This document shows, piece by piece, positions 1 through 9,290 of a DNA stretch of 64,000 nucleotides; positions within the stretch are counted from its first letter, which is position 1, and every line of letters starts with the position of its first letter. The notes beneath the pieces are model-generated. The model was not told where the DNA came from. It ran no database searches and saw only the letters and a program-made list of their open reading frames with translations. Location of the stretch: NCBI RefSeq assembly GCF_002217755.1, contig NZ_BCFL01000022.1:310001-374000 (forward strand). The letters run 5' to 3'. This stretch comes from Streptomyces hyaluromycini (GTDB lineage Bacteria > Actinomycetota > Actinomycetes > Streptomycetales > Streptomycetaceae). A program made the translations under genes and the position numbers.

Positions 1-16
1 GCCCGGTGCCGGGCCG

Positions 17-3000
17 TCAGGTCGCGAAGGTGCGGCGGCCGGCCCGGGCCTCGGCCAGGTCCGCCGCCGCCCGGCGGGCGTTCGCCGCGAGGTGGGCCGA
101 TCCCCAGGCGTGCGCGGTGCGTTCGGCCAGCGCATAGCCCTCGGCCGCCGCCCGGTCCTCACCGAGAAGCCGCTGCAGGTCGGCGAGGGCGTGCGCGAGC
201 GGACGGCTCGCGTACACCGCGCCCGCCGCGCCCGCCAGCTGGTCCCGCAGCGGGAGCAGGTGCCCGAGAAGGGCGGCCGCCGAGTCGCGGTCCCGGTGGA
301 GCACGGCGAGCTGGGCGCGGAAGTCGAGCTCCAGGCCGTAGAGATGGTCCTGCAGCGGCTCCGGGGACACGGGTACGGCCAGGGCCTCGTCGAGCCTGCC
401 CAGCCGGGCCAGGACCAGCGCCCGGACCACCGCGACCGGAGCACCGGCGGACTCGTACACGGCACGGACCACCGGCTCGATCTCGGCCGCCCGGCCCTGG
501 ACGAGCCGTATGTTGATCAGCGCCAGCGCGCGCACGCCGGTGGCGTGGTGGGCGCCCACCTGCTGCAGCAGGGCGTCCGCCTCGGCGTAGGCGGCCTCCG
601 CCGCCTCGAAACGCCCGGCCACGGTGGCCAGCATCGCGGAGGTCGCGGCGCTGAGCCCCTGCGCCCACACCATGCGGTAGCGGCGGGCGAGGACCAGACC
701 CTCCGCGGTGTGCCGCTGCACGGCCGCGGGGTCGTTGCGGGCGGCGGCGGTCATCGCGTCCAGGTTCTCGCAGACCCAGCGGTAGGCGGGCAGGTCGTGG
801 GCGTGGGCGAGATCGCGCAGTTCGGCGGTGAGCGACGGCCGGGTGCCGGTCCGGGTCTCGTGCGGCAGCAACCGCGCCGAGGTCATCAACGCGGCGGCCA
901 TCAGGGAGGGTTCGCCGTCGGCGCGGGCGAGCGCCAGCTGGTCGCGGGCCGCCTCCAGGGCCCGGGGCGGGTCCTCGGCGGCGACCGCGTCGACAAGGGC
1001 CTGCAGGACCCGGGCCCGGGTCGGGCCGTCAAGGCCGGGATCGGCCGCGAGCCTTTCGAGACGGGCCAGCGCGGTCCGGTCGTACCGTCCTTCGAGGCGG
1101 CTGCGCCAGGCCGCGGGCTCGGTCCACACCCCGTACACGGCCGCGACCAGGTCGCCCCGGTCGGCCTGTTCGGCGAGTTCCACCGCGCGCTGCCGGGTGC
1201 GCCGGGCCGTGTCCGTGGCGCCGGTCCGCACCTGCGCCCCGAGCAGCCGTACCAGCAACTCGATCAGCCGGTCGGGCGGCGCGTCGTCGCCGGTGGTCGC
1301 CGTGTGGGTGTCGATCGCCTGCTGGATCAGGGCGACGGCGACGTCGTGGGCGTAGCGCCGCTCGGCGGCCTCGGCCGCCCGCAGCGCGTAGTCCACGGCG
1401 AGCGGGGCGTCCGCCGCGCTGCCGGAGTGCGCGAAGTGATGTGCCAGGGCGGCGAGTTCGGCGGGACGGTGGTGGCGCAGGAGGCGCGCGACCCGGGCGT
1501 GCAGCCGGGAGCGCCGGGCGCCGGACAGGTCGGCGTAGACGGTGTCCCGGACCAGGGCGTGCACGAACCGGACGCGGCCCGGCCCGGGCTCGGCGAGCAG
1601 GCCGGCGGCCAGCGCCGCGTCGAGGCCCTCCAGCACCTGTTCCTCGTCCGCCTCGGCGGCGTCCACGAGCAGCGCGACCTCGGCCTCCAGGCCCAGCACG
1701 GCGGTGAGTTGTACGACGGACCGGGCGGCGGCGGGCAGCAGGGCGAGGCGCCGGCGCAGCACGTCACGCACGCCCTGGGGGACCTCGGAGACCGCGACCA
1801 GGGCGCCCTCGTCGGCCAGGAGACGGGCGCTCTCCAGGACGTAGAACGGATTGCCGCCGGTGCGCTCGGCCAGCGCCGTCACGGTCGCCGGATCCACGGG
1901 CGTCCCGCAGACGGCGTCGACGAGGGTGGCGGTGTCCTCCGGGGTCAGGCCGCCGAGCGTGATCCGGTGCGGGGCGGCCGGGGCGAGCTGGGCGAGGGTC
2001 TTGAGCAGGTGTTCGCCGACCTCGGTGGGCCGGTAACCGGCGACGGTGAGCAGGGGCACCCCGGTGACGGCGGCCGCCGCCTCGACCAGGGCGAGGGTCT
2101 CGGCGTCCGCCCGGTGCAGGTCCTCCAGCAGGACGGCGAGGGGCGCCCGGGAGGCCGCGTCGCGCAGCCAGGCGGCGAAGGCGCGGTGCATGCGGAAGCG
2201 GCCGGCGGTGGCCTCGGACTGGGTCGGGCCTGCCGTGCTCTCCGGCTCCCGCAGCAGCACCGCCAGCTCCTCCGGGCGGGCCGGGGGCACCTCGCGGGCG
2301 AGCGCGCCGAGCGCCTCCACCCAGGCCCAGGCGGGCGGTGCGCCCTCGTACTCGGGGCAGCGCCCGATCACCACCCGCCAGCCCGCCTCCCGCAGCCCGG
2401 CGGCGGCCCGGTCGAGGAACGCGGACTTGCCCGCCCCGGCCGCGCCCGTGACCAGCACCAGGCCGCCCGTCTGCCGTGCGGCCCGGGCCGCCCCGTCCAG
2501 GCTCCGCAGTTCCGGGCCCCTGCCGACGAACAGTCCGCGCCCGGTGCGCGCGGCGAGTTCGGCGACGGGCTCGGCCTCGGGCACGGCCGCACGCAGCACG
2601 TCGAGCCGCCCGTTGAGCACGGCGTGCTCCAGCTCCCGCAGGGCGGGTCCGGGATCGCAGCCGAGTTCGGCGCGCAGCACGGCGGTGGCCCGGCGCAGCG
2701 CGGCGAGGGCGTCGGCCCGCCGGCTGCAGGCCCAGTGGGCGAGGGCGAGCAGCCGCCAGCCCTCCTCGCGCAGCGGGCTGTCCCGGACGAGCGACCCGGC
2801 GTCGGCCGCGGCCTGTGCCGCCCGGCCGGTGCGCAGGTCCGCGGCCACGGCGAGTTCCCGGGCCTCCGCGCGCAGCCCGGTCAGCCGGGCCACCTCGACG
2901 GCGGCCCACTCCTCGTCCGCGTGCTCGGCGAAGGCCGGTCCCTGCCACCAGTCAAGCGCCTCGGCGAGCAGCCGCCGGGCCTCCTCGGGCGGGGCGGTAC

Positions 3001-3346
3001 GGGCGCGCCCGATCCAGGTCTCGAACCGCCAGGCGTCCACCGCGTCCCCGGCCAGCCGCAGGGCGTATCCGGGCGCCGCGGTGACCAGGACGGTGGCCGG
3101 GGCCCGCGGCGGCCGCCCCGGTTCCAGCGTCCGGCGTAGGTTGGACAGGTAGGCGTGCAGCGACACGGCGGCCTTGGCCGGCGGCTCGCCCCGCCACAGC
3201 GCGTCCGTCATCCGGTCGACCGGTACGACACCGCCGCGGGCCGCGACCAGCAGCCCCAGCACGGCACGCTGCCGCGGAGCACCCAACTCGACGGTTCTCC
3301 CGGCGACTTCGGCACTCAGCGGACCCAGGACTCGCAAACGCAGCAC
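17..3346 (-). CDS. SARP/AfsR-type regulator with BTAD and AAA ATPase domains
   Basis: Large cytoplasmic transcriptional activator (1109 aa). The N-terminus (about residues 1-95) is an OmpR-like winged helix of SARP type (LRVLGPL, then GAPRQRAVLGLL). A bacterial transcriptional activation domain follows to about 255. An AAA_16-type NTPase starts at FVGRGPEL, with Walker A GAAGAGKS near residue 305 and a hydrophobic strand ending LLEDLHRAD as the Walker B region. The C-terminal ~450 residues are Ala/Leu-rich helical repeats of TPR type. This is the layout of large Streptomyces regulators such as AfsR-like and LAL/SARP hybrids, which often control secondary metabolism. It is transcribed divergently from the hemerythrin gene, across a 190-bp gap. 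Its target is not evident; the hydrogenase or isonitrile loci are possible but far away. Confidence 0.9.
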   Translation of the reverse strand: MLRLRVLGPLSAEVAGRTVELGAPRQRAVLGLLVAARGGVVPVDRMTDALWRGEPPAKAAVSLHAYLSNLRRTLEPGRPPRAPATVLVTAAPGYALRLAGDAVDAWRFETWIGRARTAPPEEARRLLAEALDWWQGPAFAEHADEEWAAVEVARLTGLRAEARELAVAADLRTGRAAQAAADAGSLVRDSPLREEGWRLLALAHWACSRRADALAALRRATAVLRAELGCDPGPALRELEHAVLNGRLDVLRAAVPEAEPVAELAARTGRGLFVGRGPELRSLDGAARAARQTGGLVLVTGAAGAGKSAFLDRAAAGLREAGWRVVIGRCPEYEGAPPAWAWVEALGALAREVPPARPEELAVLLREPESTAGPTQSEATAGRFRMHRAFAAWLRDAASRAPLAVLLEDLHRADAETLALVEAAAAVTGVPLLTVAGYRPTEVGEHLLKTLAQLAPAAPHRITLGGLTPEDTATLVDAVCGTPVDPATVTALAERTGGNPFYVLESARLLADEGALVAVSEVPQGVRDVLRRRLALLPAAARSVVQLTAVLGLEAEVALLVDAAEADEEQVLEGLDAALAAGLLAEPGPGRVRFVHALVRDTVYADLSGARRSRLHARVARLLRHHRPAELAALAHHFAHSGSAADAPLAVDYALRAAEAAERRYAHDVAVALIQQAIDTHTATTGDDAPPDRLIELLVRLLGAQVRTGATDTARRTRQRAVELAEQADRGDLVAAVYGVWTEPAAWRSRLEGRYDRTALARLERLAADPGLDGPTRARVLQALVDAVAAEDPPRALEAARDQLALARADGEPSLMAAALMTSARLLPHETRTGTRPSLTAELRDLAHAHDLPAYRWVCENLDAMTAAARNDPAAVQRHTAEGLVLARRYRMVWAQGLSAATSAMLATVAGRFEAAEAAYAEADALLQQVGAHHATGVRALALINIRLVQGRAAEIEPVVRAVYESAGAPVAVVRALVLARLGRLDEALAVPVSPEPLQDHLYGLELDFRAQLAVLHRDRDSAAALLGHLLPLRDQLAGAAGAVYASRPLAHALADLQRLLGEDRAAAEGYALAERTAHAWGSAHLAANARRAAADLAEARAGRRTFAT

Positions 3347-3536
3347 GGCGCGGGAATCTACCCGAGCGCTGCATCGATCCTGTCAACAGATGTTGAACGT
3401 GCGCTGTACGGGGCCGCCGGGCTGACCGTCGTCCCGCCGCCGAGGCGGGCGCCAAGCCGGTCGCCAAGCGGACACCAAGAGGGCTGGGCAACGGTGGGCG
3501 GCTGACGTACACACCAGATCGTTGGAGCAGGAAAGC

Positions 3537-4229
3537 GTGTCCCTCAACAGCAGTCACGGCGCCTCCGCCACCGCAGAGCGTCCTCATACCCACGAAATGG
3601 TCGTGGTCCACCGGGTCTTCCGCCGCGAGTCGGCGCTGCTGCCCCGGCTGGTGCGCGCGGTGCCCGACGGCGACCGGGCCCGCGCGGTACGGGTCGCCGC
3701 CGCCCTGCGCGACTACACCCTCGGCCTGCACCACCATCACCACGCCGAGGACGAGCTGATCTGGCCGCTGCTGCGGGCCCGGGCCGCGCACGACGAGGCG
3801 CTGGTGGAGCGGATGACGGAGCAGCACGAGGCGATCGACCGCACCCTGGCGGCGGTCACCGAGTGGCTGCCCCTGTGGGAGCGGTCCGGAGACCGGATAC
3901 CCGGCGAGGAACTGGCGCTGGCGCTGGACGCGCACCGGATCGCGCTCCTGGACCACCTCGACGAGGAGGAACGCTCGGTGCTGCCGCTGATCGCCGAGCA
4001 TCTGACCGTCCCGGAATGGGAACTGGTCGGACAGCGCGGCCTGGAAGGGCTGCCGAACAACAAGCGCCTGCTGGCCCTCGGCGCGATCCTGGAGGAGGCC
4101 ACCCCCGAGGAGAGCGCCTTCTTCCTGGGCAAGGCCCCGCTGATCGGCCGGCTGCTCTGGCAGGCCGTCGGACGCCGTCAGTACGCTGCCTACTGCCGGA
4201 CCATGCGCGCCCCGCTGGACGGAGAGTAG
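3537..4229 (+). CDS. Hemerythrin HHE domain protein
   Basis: Cytoplasmic four-helix-bundle protein (230 aa) expected to hold a non-heme di-iron centre and bind O2, NO or iron. The metal-ligand pattern is visible: HEMVVVHRVFRRE, then LHHHHHAEDELIWPLL, EQHEAIDRTL and LLDHLDEEERSVLPL. I chose the GTG at 3537 because GGAGCAGG sits just upstream; an in-frame TTG at 3522 lies inside that ribosome-binding site. The stop is 3 bases before the next ATG, so this gene and the PPOX-fold gene are almost certainly co-transcribed. The physiological role is inferred only; a stress or redox function is usual for actinomycete members. Confidence 0.85.
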   Translation: MSLNSSHGASATAERPHTHEMVVVHRVFRRESALLPRLVRAVPDGDRARAVRVAAALRDYTLGLHHHHHAEDELIWPLLRARAAHDEALVERMTEQHEAIDRTLAAVTEWLPLWERSGDRIPGEELALALDAHRIALLDHLDEEERSVLPLIAEHLTVPEWELVGQRGLEGLPNNKRLLALGAILEEATPEESAFFLGKAPLIGRLLWQAVGRRQYAAYCRTMRAPLDGE

Positions 4230-4232
4230 ACC

Positions 4233-5165
4233 ATGGCCCTCCTCGACTCCGCCCCGCTCGACGTCCTGGACGCCTACCGGACCTGCGAGTTCGCCACCCT
4301 GGGCCGGGACGGCACCCCGCTCGCCTGGCCGACCGCTGTGCGGCGCCGCCCGGACGGGACACTGCTGCTCAGCACCTCCCTGGCGTTCGCGCAGAAGGCG
4401 CTGAACATCCGCCGGGACGGCCGCGTCGCCCTGCTCTTCTCCGACCCCACCGGCAGCGGCCTGGAGAAGGCCCCGCAGATATTCGTCGGCGGCCACGCCG
4501 ACTGCCCCGACGAGATCATGACCGGGCCGCAGGGCGCCGAGGACTACTGGCGGATGCTGTTCGAACGGCAGCCGCACAGCAGGTCGTACGTCACGGCACC
4601 GATGCGGCTGGTGATGGACTGGTACTACCTGCGGCTGCTGATCACCGTGACGCCCGACCAGGTCGTCGTACGACCGCCGTTGCCCGTGTCCGACGTGTCC
4701 GACGTACCCGCGGCGGCGGCCGGTGACCTGGTGGGCGCCGCGCAGCTCGCCCGCTTCCCGACCGCGGTGCTCGCCGCGCGCGACGCCTCCGGGGCGCCGG
4801 TGCTGGCCCGCACCCGGCCGGTGCCCGCGGGCGAGGGGTTCGCCGTGGACGTACCGGCCGACTGCCCGGCCGCTCCGGGCCCCGCCGCCCTGCTGGTGCA
4901 CCGGCACGACGAACGCCTCAACCACATGCACAACGCGCTCGTACGCGGCGAACTGCGCGAGAGCGGCTCCGGCCTGCTGCTGGTCCCCACCAAGGTGGTG
5001 GAGCCGATGGGATCGGGCCGGGTCAGCGACGCGGTGAGCGTGCTCCGCACCACGAAGCGGGCCACCGACCGCTATCTGCACCGCCGCGGCCTGTCCCGGC
5101 CGCAGGTGGAATGGCGGGAGTTCAGGGCGCTCGCCCAGGAGGCGCGACGGCGCGACGGCGCCTGA
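4233..5165 (+). CDS. Pyridoxamine 5'-phosphate oxidase-fold flavoprotein
   Basis: 310-aa protein with a split-barrel flavin-binding fold in the N-terminal half (CEFATLGRDGTPLAWPTAV, then ALNIRRDGRVALLFSDPTGSGL), typical of PPOX-class FMN or F420 enzymes. The second half (from about 150) looks like a second, more divergent barrel. The family includes F420H2-dependent reductases and heme or biliverdin-binding relatives, so the substrate cannot be given. It directly follows the hemerythrin gene, suggesting a shared redox or oxygen-related job. A strong hairpin at 5179-5210 ends the unit. Confidence 0.8.
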   Translation: MALLDSAPLDVLDAYRTCEFATLGRDGTPLAWPTAVRRRPDGTLLLSTSLAFAQKALNIRRDGRVALLFSDPTGSGLEKAPQIFVGGHADCPDEIMTGPQGAEDYWRMLFERQPHSRSYVTAPMRLVMDWYYLRLLITVTPDQVVVRPPLPVSDVSDVPAAAAGDLVGAAQLARFPTAVLAARDASGAPVLARTRPVPAGEGFAVDVPADCPAAPGPAALLVHRHDERLNHMHNALVRGELRESGSGLLLVPTKVVEPMGSGRVSDAVSVLRTTKRATDRYLHRRGLSRPQVEWREFRALAQEARRRDGA

Positions 5166-5178
5166 TCCGGGTGCGGGG

Positions 5179-5210
5179 CTCCGGGCCGTCCCCGCCAGGA
5201 CGGCCCGGAG
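5179..5210. terminator. Hairpin between converging genes
   Basis: A perfect 13-bp inverted repeat (CTCCGGGCCGTCC ... GGACGGCCCGGAG) with a 6-base loop lies 13 bases after the PPOX-gene stop and before the converging sigma-factor gene. There is no strong T-tract, as is common in actinomycetes. It likely serves both strands. Confidence 0.75.
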
Positions 5211-5300
5211 GCGCCCGTCAGCGCGGGGACGCGTTGCAGGTGACGTCCGCATTCGCAGTGGGGCGACCTCCGGCCGAAGCCTGCGGCGGATCTCCGCCGC

Positions 5301-6560
5301 CTACGTCGACCGGCACTCCGCGAGCCGCTTCTCAAGGAACCTGCGCTCGGCCGCGTTCTCCACCAACTCCAGTGCCCGCTCGTACGAGTCGGCCGCCTCG
5401 CGCATACGGCCCATGCGGCGCAGCAGGTCGGCGCGGGTCGCGGGGAGCAGGTGGTAGTCGGCCAGGTCGTCCTTCGCCTCCAGCTCTGCCACCAGGGCGA
5501 GCCCCGCCTCCCCGCCCTCGGCCATGCCCACGGCGACCGCGCGGTTGAGCCGGACCACGGCCGAGGGGACGTACCGCTGGAGCTCGCCGTAGAGGCCGGC
5601 GATGTCGGCCCAGTCGGTGTCGGCGGCTGCCGGTGCGGTGGTGTGACAGGCCGCGATGGCGGCCTGGATCTGGTAGGGCCCGGGACGGCCCCGGCGCAGC
5701 GCGCCCTCCAGGAGCGCGGTGCCCTCGTCGATCTCGGCGCGGTCCCAGGCCGTGCGGTCCTGGTCCTCCAGGGTCACCAGGTCGCCGGCCGCGTCCACCC
5801 GGGTGTCCCGGCGGGCGTCGTGCAGCAGCAGAAGCGCGAGCAGCCCGACGACCTCCGGTTCGTCGGGCATCAGCCCGGCCAGCAGCCGGGCCAGCCGGAT
5901 CGCCTCGGCGCACAGGCCGGTCCGCATCAGGCCGGCGCCGGCCGTGGCCGCGTACCCCTCGTTGAACAGCAGGTAGAGCACGCCGAGGACACCCGTCGTG
6001 CGTTCGGGCAGCAGATGCGCGGGCGGTACCCGGTACGGGATACCGGCGTTGCGGATCTTCCGCTTGGCCCGCACCAGCCGCTGCGCCATCGTCGCCTCGG
6101 GGACGAGGAAGGCGCGGGCGATCTCCGGCGTGGTCAGCCCCGCCAGGGTGCGCAGCGTCAGGGCGACCCGGGCCTCGATGGGCAGCGCCGGGTGGCAGCA
6201 GGTGAAGACCAGCCGCAGCCGGTCGTCCGCCACCCCGCTGTCGTCGCCCTCGTGGTCCGGGTCGTACGGCCCCTCGTCCCGTGCCGGCACCGCCGCCTCC
6301 CGCAGCTTCCGGGCCCCCACCGCCTCTCTGCGCAGCACGTCCAGGGCGCGGTTGCGGGCGGTCGTGGTCAGCCAGGCGCCCGGGCGGCCCGGCACGCCGT
6401 CGCGCCGCCACCGCTCCAGCGCCTGGGCGAAGGCGTCCTGCGCGCACTCCTCGGCGAGGTCCCAGTCGCCGGTCACCCGGATCAGGGTGGCGACGACCTG
6501 GGCCCACTCCGCGCGGAAGGCGGCGGCGACGGCCTCCGCGACCTCGTCCGTGGTGCTCAC
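5301..6560 (-). CDS. ECF42-type RNA polymerase sigma factor with TPR-like C-terminus
   Basis: 419-aa sigma factor. Region 2 includes FRAEWAQVVATLIRVTGDWDLAEECAQDAFAQALERW; region 4 includes LRLVFTCCHPALPIEARVALTLRTLAGLTTPEIARAFLV. The long C-terminal half (DUF6596/TPR-like, from about 190) is the mark of group ECF42, whose genes are usually beside DGPF (YciI) proteins, as here. The GTG at 6560 overlaps the stop of the upstream DGPF gene (GTGA), so translation is coupled and a start further upstream is unlikely. There is no anti-sigma gene; in this group the C-terminal extension and DGPF partners are thought to regulate activity. Confidence 0.88.
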   Translation of the reverse strand: MSTTDEVAEAVAAAFRAEWAQVVATLIRVTGDWDLAEECAQDAFAQALERWRRDGVPGRPGAWLTTTARNRALDVLRREAVGARKLREAAVPARDEGPYDPDHEGDDSGVADDRLRLVFTCCHPALPIEARVALTLRTLAGLTTPEIARAFLVPEATMAQRLVRAKRKIRNAGIPYRVPPAHLLPERTTGVLGVLYLLFNEGYAATAGAGLMRTGLCAEAIRLARLLAGLMPDEPEVVGLLALLLLHDARRDTRVDAAGDLVTLEDQDRTAWDRAEIDEGTALLEGALRRGRPGPYQIQAAIAACHTTAPAAADTDWADIAGLYGELQRYVPSAVVRLNRAVAVGMAEGGEAGLALVAELEAKDDLADYHLLPATRADLLRRMGRMREAADSYERALELVENAAERRFLEKRLAECRST

Positions 6561-6898
6561 TCCCAGACCGGCCGTACCTCTACCGAGCCGCCGGCGAGCG
6601 CCGCGGGGTGCCGGGAGGCCAGCGTGATCGCCTCGTCGAGGTCGGCGACCTCGATGACGTCGAAGCCCGCGATGTACTCCTTGGTCTCGGCGAACGGCCC
6701 GTCGCTCAGCAGCACTTCGTCCCCCTGGACCCGGACGGTCGTCGCGTCGGCGGCGGGCCGCAGCCGGGCACCGCCCCTGACGACGTCCCGGGTACGGACC
6801 TCGTGGATGTACGAGGTGAAGCGCGGGTCCTCGGCGATCTCGGCGGGGCTGAGCTCCGCACCGCCCACGGGTGTGCAGATGAACATGACGTACTTCAT
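6557..6898 (-). CDS. YciI/DGPF-domain protein
   Basis: 113-aa ferredoxin-like-fold protein with the signature LLSDGPFAETKEYIAGFDVIE at about residues 62-82. Proteins of this family are encoded beside ECF42 sigma factors and probably act with them, although the biochemical activity is not settled. It overlaps both neighbours by 4 bases, placing it in the middle of a three-gene operon (7629 down to 5301). Confidence 0.88.
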   Translation of the reverse strand: MKYVMFICTPVGGAELSPAEIAEDPRFTSYIHEVRTRDVVRGGARLRPAADATTVRVQGDEVLLSDGPFAETKEYIAGFDVIEVADLDEAITLASRHPAALAGGSVEVRPVWE

Positions 6899-7629
6899 GA
6901 CGGCTTCGCCTCCAGCGGCACCGAGACGTGTTCATGGGCGATCAGCCAGCTGAAACCGGTGTCCCGGTAGCCGGTGGTCACACGCACCACCCGGTCCAGG
7001 GGCTCCCCGGTCACCCGGGTGCCGTGGATCCGGACGAGGGCGTGGCTGTAGGTGCTGCCCTCCCCGGGGCGCACGCGGAGTTCGAGCACCTCGCGGTGCA
7101 CGGGCCCGCTCAGCGTCGCGAACCACGCCTCGACCGCCTTGCGCAGCGCGCCGATTCCGGACTGCACCTCTGCACCGGCGGGCCCGAAGACCTCCACGTC
7201 GGGCGCGTAGCAGGCCGTCATCCGGTCGATGTCCCGGTCGCGGGCGGCCTCCGTCAGTTCGGCGTCGATCCGGCGGACGGCCGTCTCGGCGTCCTCCATG
7301 AGCCCCTCGTCCCAGAACGGGCGCACCTCCATCGCCCCGATGGTCGCCACCGGGTGCCCGGCGGCGACCCGCACGGCCTCCTCCAGGCTGTCGCAGTCGA
7401 CGACGTCGAACCCGGCCACGTACTCCTTCGTCTCCGCGAACGGCCCGTCGGTCCGCAGCACCTCCCCGTCGCGCACCCGCACGGTGACCGCCCGGTCCGG
7501 CAGCTGCAGCCGGTGGCCGTACAACCGGACCCCGCGGCGGACACCGTGCTCCTCCACCCAGGGTTCCACCGGCGCCATCCCGGACGCGTCGGCGGTGTCG
7601 TCGCCGCAGACCAGCAACATGTACTTCAT
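6895..7629 (-). CDS. DGPF (YciI) domain fused to a SnoaL-like domain
   Basis: 244-aa two-domain protein and first gene of the sigma-factor operon. Residues 1-110 are a YciI domain with RTDGPFAETKEYVAGFDVVD. Residues ~115-244 read as a SnoaL/NTF2-like alpha+beta barrel (DAELTEAARDRDIDRMTACY, then GEPLDRVVRVTTGY and SWLIAHEHVSVP). In the related group ECF41 a SnoaL domain is fused to the sigma factor itself; here it is carried on the DGPF protein. The role may be ligand sensing that feeds the sigma factor (inference). Confidence 0.85.
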   Translation of the reverse strand: MKYMLLVCGDDTADASGMAPVEPWVEEHGVRRGVRLYGHRLQLPDRAVTVRVRDGEVLRTDGPFAETKEYVAGFDVVDCDSLEEAVRVAAGHPVATIGAMEVRPFWDEGLMEDAETAVRRIDAELTEAARDRDIDRMTACYAPDVEVFGPAGAEVQSGIGALRKAVEAWFATLSGPVHREVLELRVRPGEGSTYSHALVRIHGTRVTGEPLDRVVRVTTGYRDTGFSWLIAHEHVSVPLEAKPS

Positions 7630-7736
7630 GGTTCCTCCCGGTCCTCAAGAGCTTCCTGCATCCCACCGACGAACGGAGCCGGCCGGAATCGACACCCCGG
7701 CGGAACCCGATGCCGGCGCTCCGGTCCGCTGCCGCC

Positions 7737-9101
7737 TCACGACGGTCCCCACAGGCCGTGCCCCCGGCCCAGGATGCCGTGCGGGTCGTGGACGCTCTTG
7801 GCCTTGGCGAGGGTGCTCCACTGGCTGCCGTAGTGCTCCCGCCAGTCGGCGGGGGACATCGGCAGCGCGTTGGCCGGATAGGCGACCGCCCCCTTGGCCC
7901 GCGCGTACGCGTACGCCGTGCGGTTGGCGGCCACCATCGGGTCGGCCGTGCCGGGGGCCGCGGTGCGCAACAGGGCGAGCAGATGGACGACCTCACCGCG
8001 CGGGCGGCGGAACAGCGGGGCCCGCAGGGTGCGGGTGAGCAGGGGGTAGAGCAGGACCAGGCCGCCCGCGCGCAGGTCCCGGAAGCCGGGGTCGGCAAGG
8101 ATGGCGGTCACGACGGACGCGGCGGTGTCCTCGGGGAGCAGCAGGTTCAGCCAGGGATGCGGGTGCCCCCACTCGCCGGTGGCGCGCAGGATCTCCTCGT
8201 CGGCGGCGACCCGGTTCGCGAACTCGGCGTATCCGAGGTCCGTGCTCTCGGCGGCGGCGAAGGAGAGGTCACCGAGGAGGGCCTCGTCGTCGGGCGGGGT
8301 CGGCCCCTGGTGGGCGGTCACGGCCTCGACCATGTAGGTCCAGCCGCCGCCGGTGTCCTCCGCGGTGTCCTCGGCGGGGCGGGCCTGGCCTTCGAGATAG
8401 TCGAAGCGCCGGTCCGTCGCCAGCAGGTGCTGGTCGGCCAGGTAGGCGTCGAGGTCGGGGTAGTACAGGCAGTAGCGGCGCACCAGGGCCGGTGCGGGGG
8501 ACAGGCGCAGGGTGGCCCGGACGATGACGGCCACCTGCCCCAGGCCGGCCAGGACCGCGTGGAAGAGGGCGCCGTGGCGTTCCGGCGAGCAGACCAGGTG
8601 CTCGCCGGCGCCGGTCACCACCTCCAGCTCCAGCACCGAGTCCGCGACCAGGCCGTGCCGGTGACTGGCGCCGCCCAGCCCGCCCACGCTGAGCACGCCG
8701 CCGACGCCGGCACCGAGGTAGTCGGTGAGCACGGGCGGGGTGAGCCCGTACGGCAGGGTCGCCGCGAGCACGTCCCGCCACAGCGCCCCCGCCCGGACCT
8801 CCACCCGGTCCCCGGCCACCGGCCCGACCGCACTCAGCTCGCGCAGGTCGAGGACGATCCCGCCGCGGGCCTGGCCCTGGCCGCACATCGAGTGACCGCC
8901 GGCCCGTGCCGCCACCGGGATCCCGCGCGGCCCGGCATACGCCAGCGCATCCCTGACCTCGGCCGCCGACCGGGGCCGCAGCACGCCCAGCGGCGGTGCG
9001 CTCACCAGGTGGCCGAAGTCCTCCGCGGCTTCCCGCAGGGTCTCCGGGCGGGTGTCCAGCAGGTCCACGAATCGTGCGGAGACACGGTCCGACGACGTCA
9101 C
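7737..9101 (-). CDS. FAD-linked oxidoreductase (PCMH/BBE type)
   Basis: 454-aa flavoenzyme. The N-terminal FAD-binding PCMH domain shows LGVLRPRSAAEVRDALAYAG, then VAARAGGHSMCGQGQARGG and the LGAGVGGVLSVGGLGG segment. The C-terminal part resembles cytokinin-dehydrogenase-type substrate domains (LLYPLLTRTLRAPLFRRP, and near the end HDPHGILGRG). Such enzymes oxidise C-N or C-O bonds using O2 or another acceptor; the substrate is unknown. The GTG at 9101 has GGAG about 10 bases upstream. It is divergent from the acyltransferase gene across 189 bases. Confidence 0.85.
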   Translation of the reverse strand: MTSSDRVSARFVDLLDTRPETLREAAEDFGHLVSAPPLGVLRPRSAAEVRDALAYAGPRGIPVAARAGGHSMCGQGQARGGIVLDLRELSAVGPVAGDRVEVRAGALWRDVLAATLPYGLTPPVLTDYLGAGVGGVLSVGGLGGASHRHGLVADSVLELEVVTGAGEHLVCSPERHGALFHAVLAGLGQVAVIVRATLRLSPAPALVRRYCLYYPDLDAYLADQHLLATDRRFDYLEGQARPAEDTAEDTGGGWTYMVEAVTAHQGPTPPDDEALLGDLSFAAAESTDLGYAEFANRVAADEEILRATGEWGHPHPWLNLLLPEDTAASVVTAILADPGFRDLRAGGLVLLYPLLTRTLRAPLFRRPRGEVVHLLALLRTAAPGTADPMVAANRTAYAYARAKGAVAYPANALPMSPADWREHYGSQWSTLAKAKSVHDPHGILGRGHGLWGPS

Positions 9102-9290
9102 GCGGCACGCTCCAAAGAGGCATCGGTCGACACGGGCGGAACCATTTTCGGGCCGGGGGTGCATCGGACGGATCTCGTTTCCCCCTTTGCATTCGAACAG
9201 CATGACGGGTTTACTCCGCTGGAATCCGGAGAGCAGCGTGACCGGAGTACCGCCCCCGCCCCCCCGGGTCCCCGTCGCTCTGCGGAGCGC

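Noticed and set aside
92..3139. 1015-residue open frame antisense to the SARP regulator gene
   Set aside because: Arg/Gly/Pro-heavy translation without domains; a high-GC shadow of the real gene on the other strand.
2952..5252. 766-residue minus-strand frame spanning the hemerythrin and PPOX genes
   Set aside because: It crosses two real plus-strand genes with clear motifs and shows no domain itself.
5451..6953. Plus-strand frame opposite the ECF42 sigma factor
   Set aside because: No motifs; the minus-strand sigma and DGPF motifs are unambiguous.
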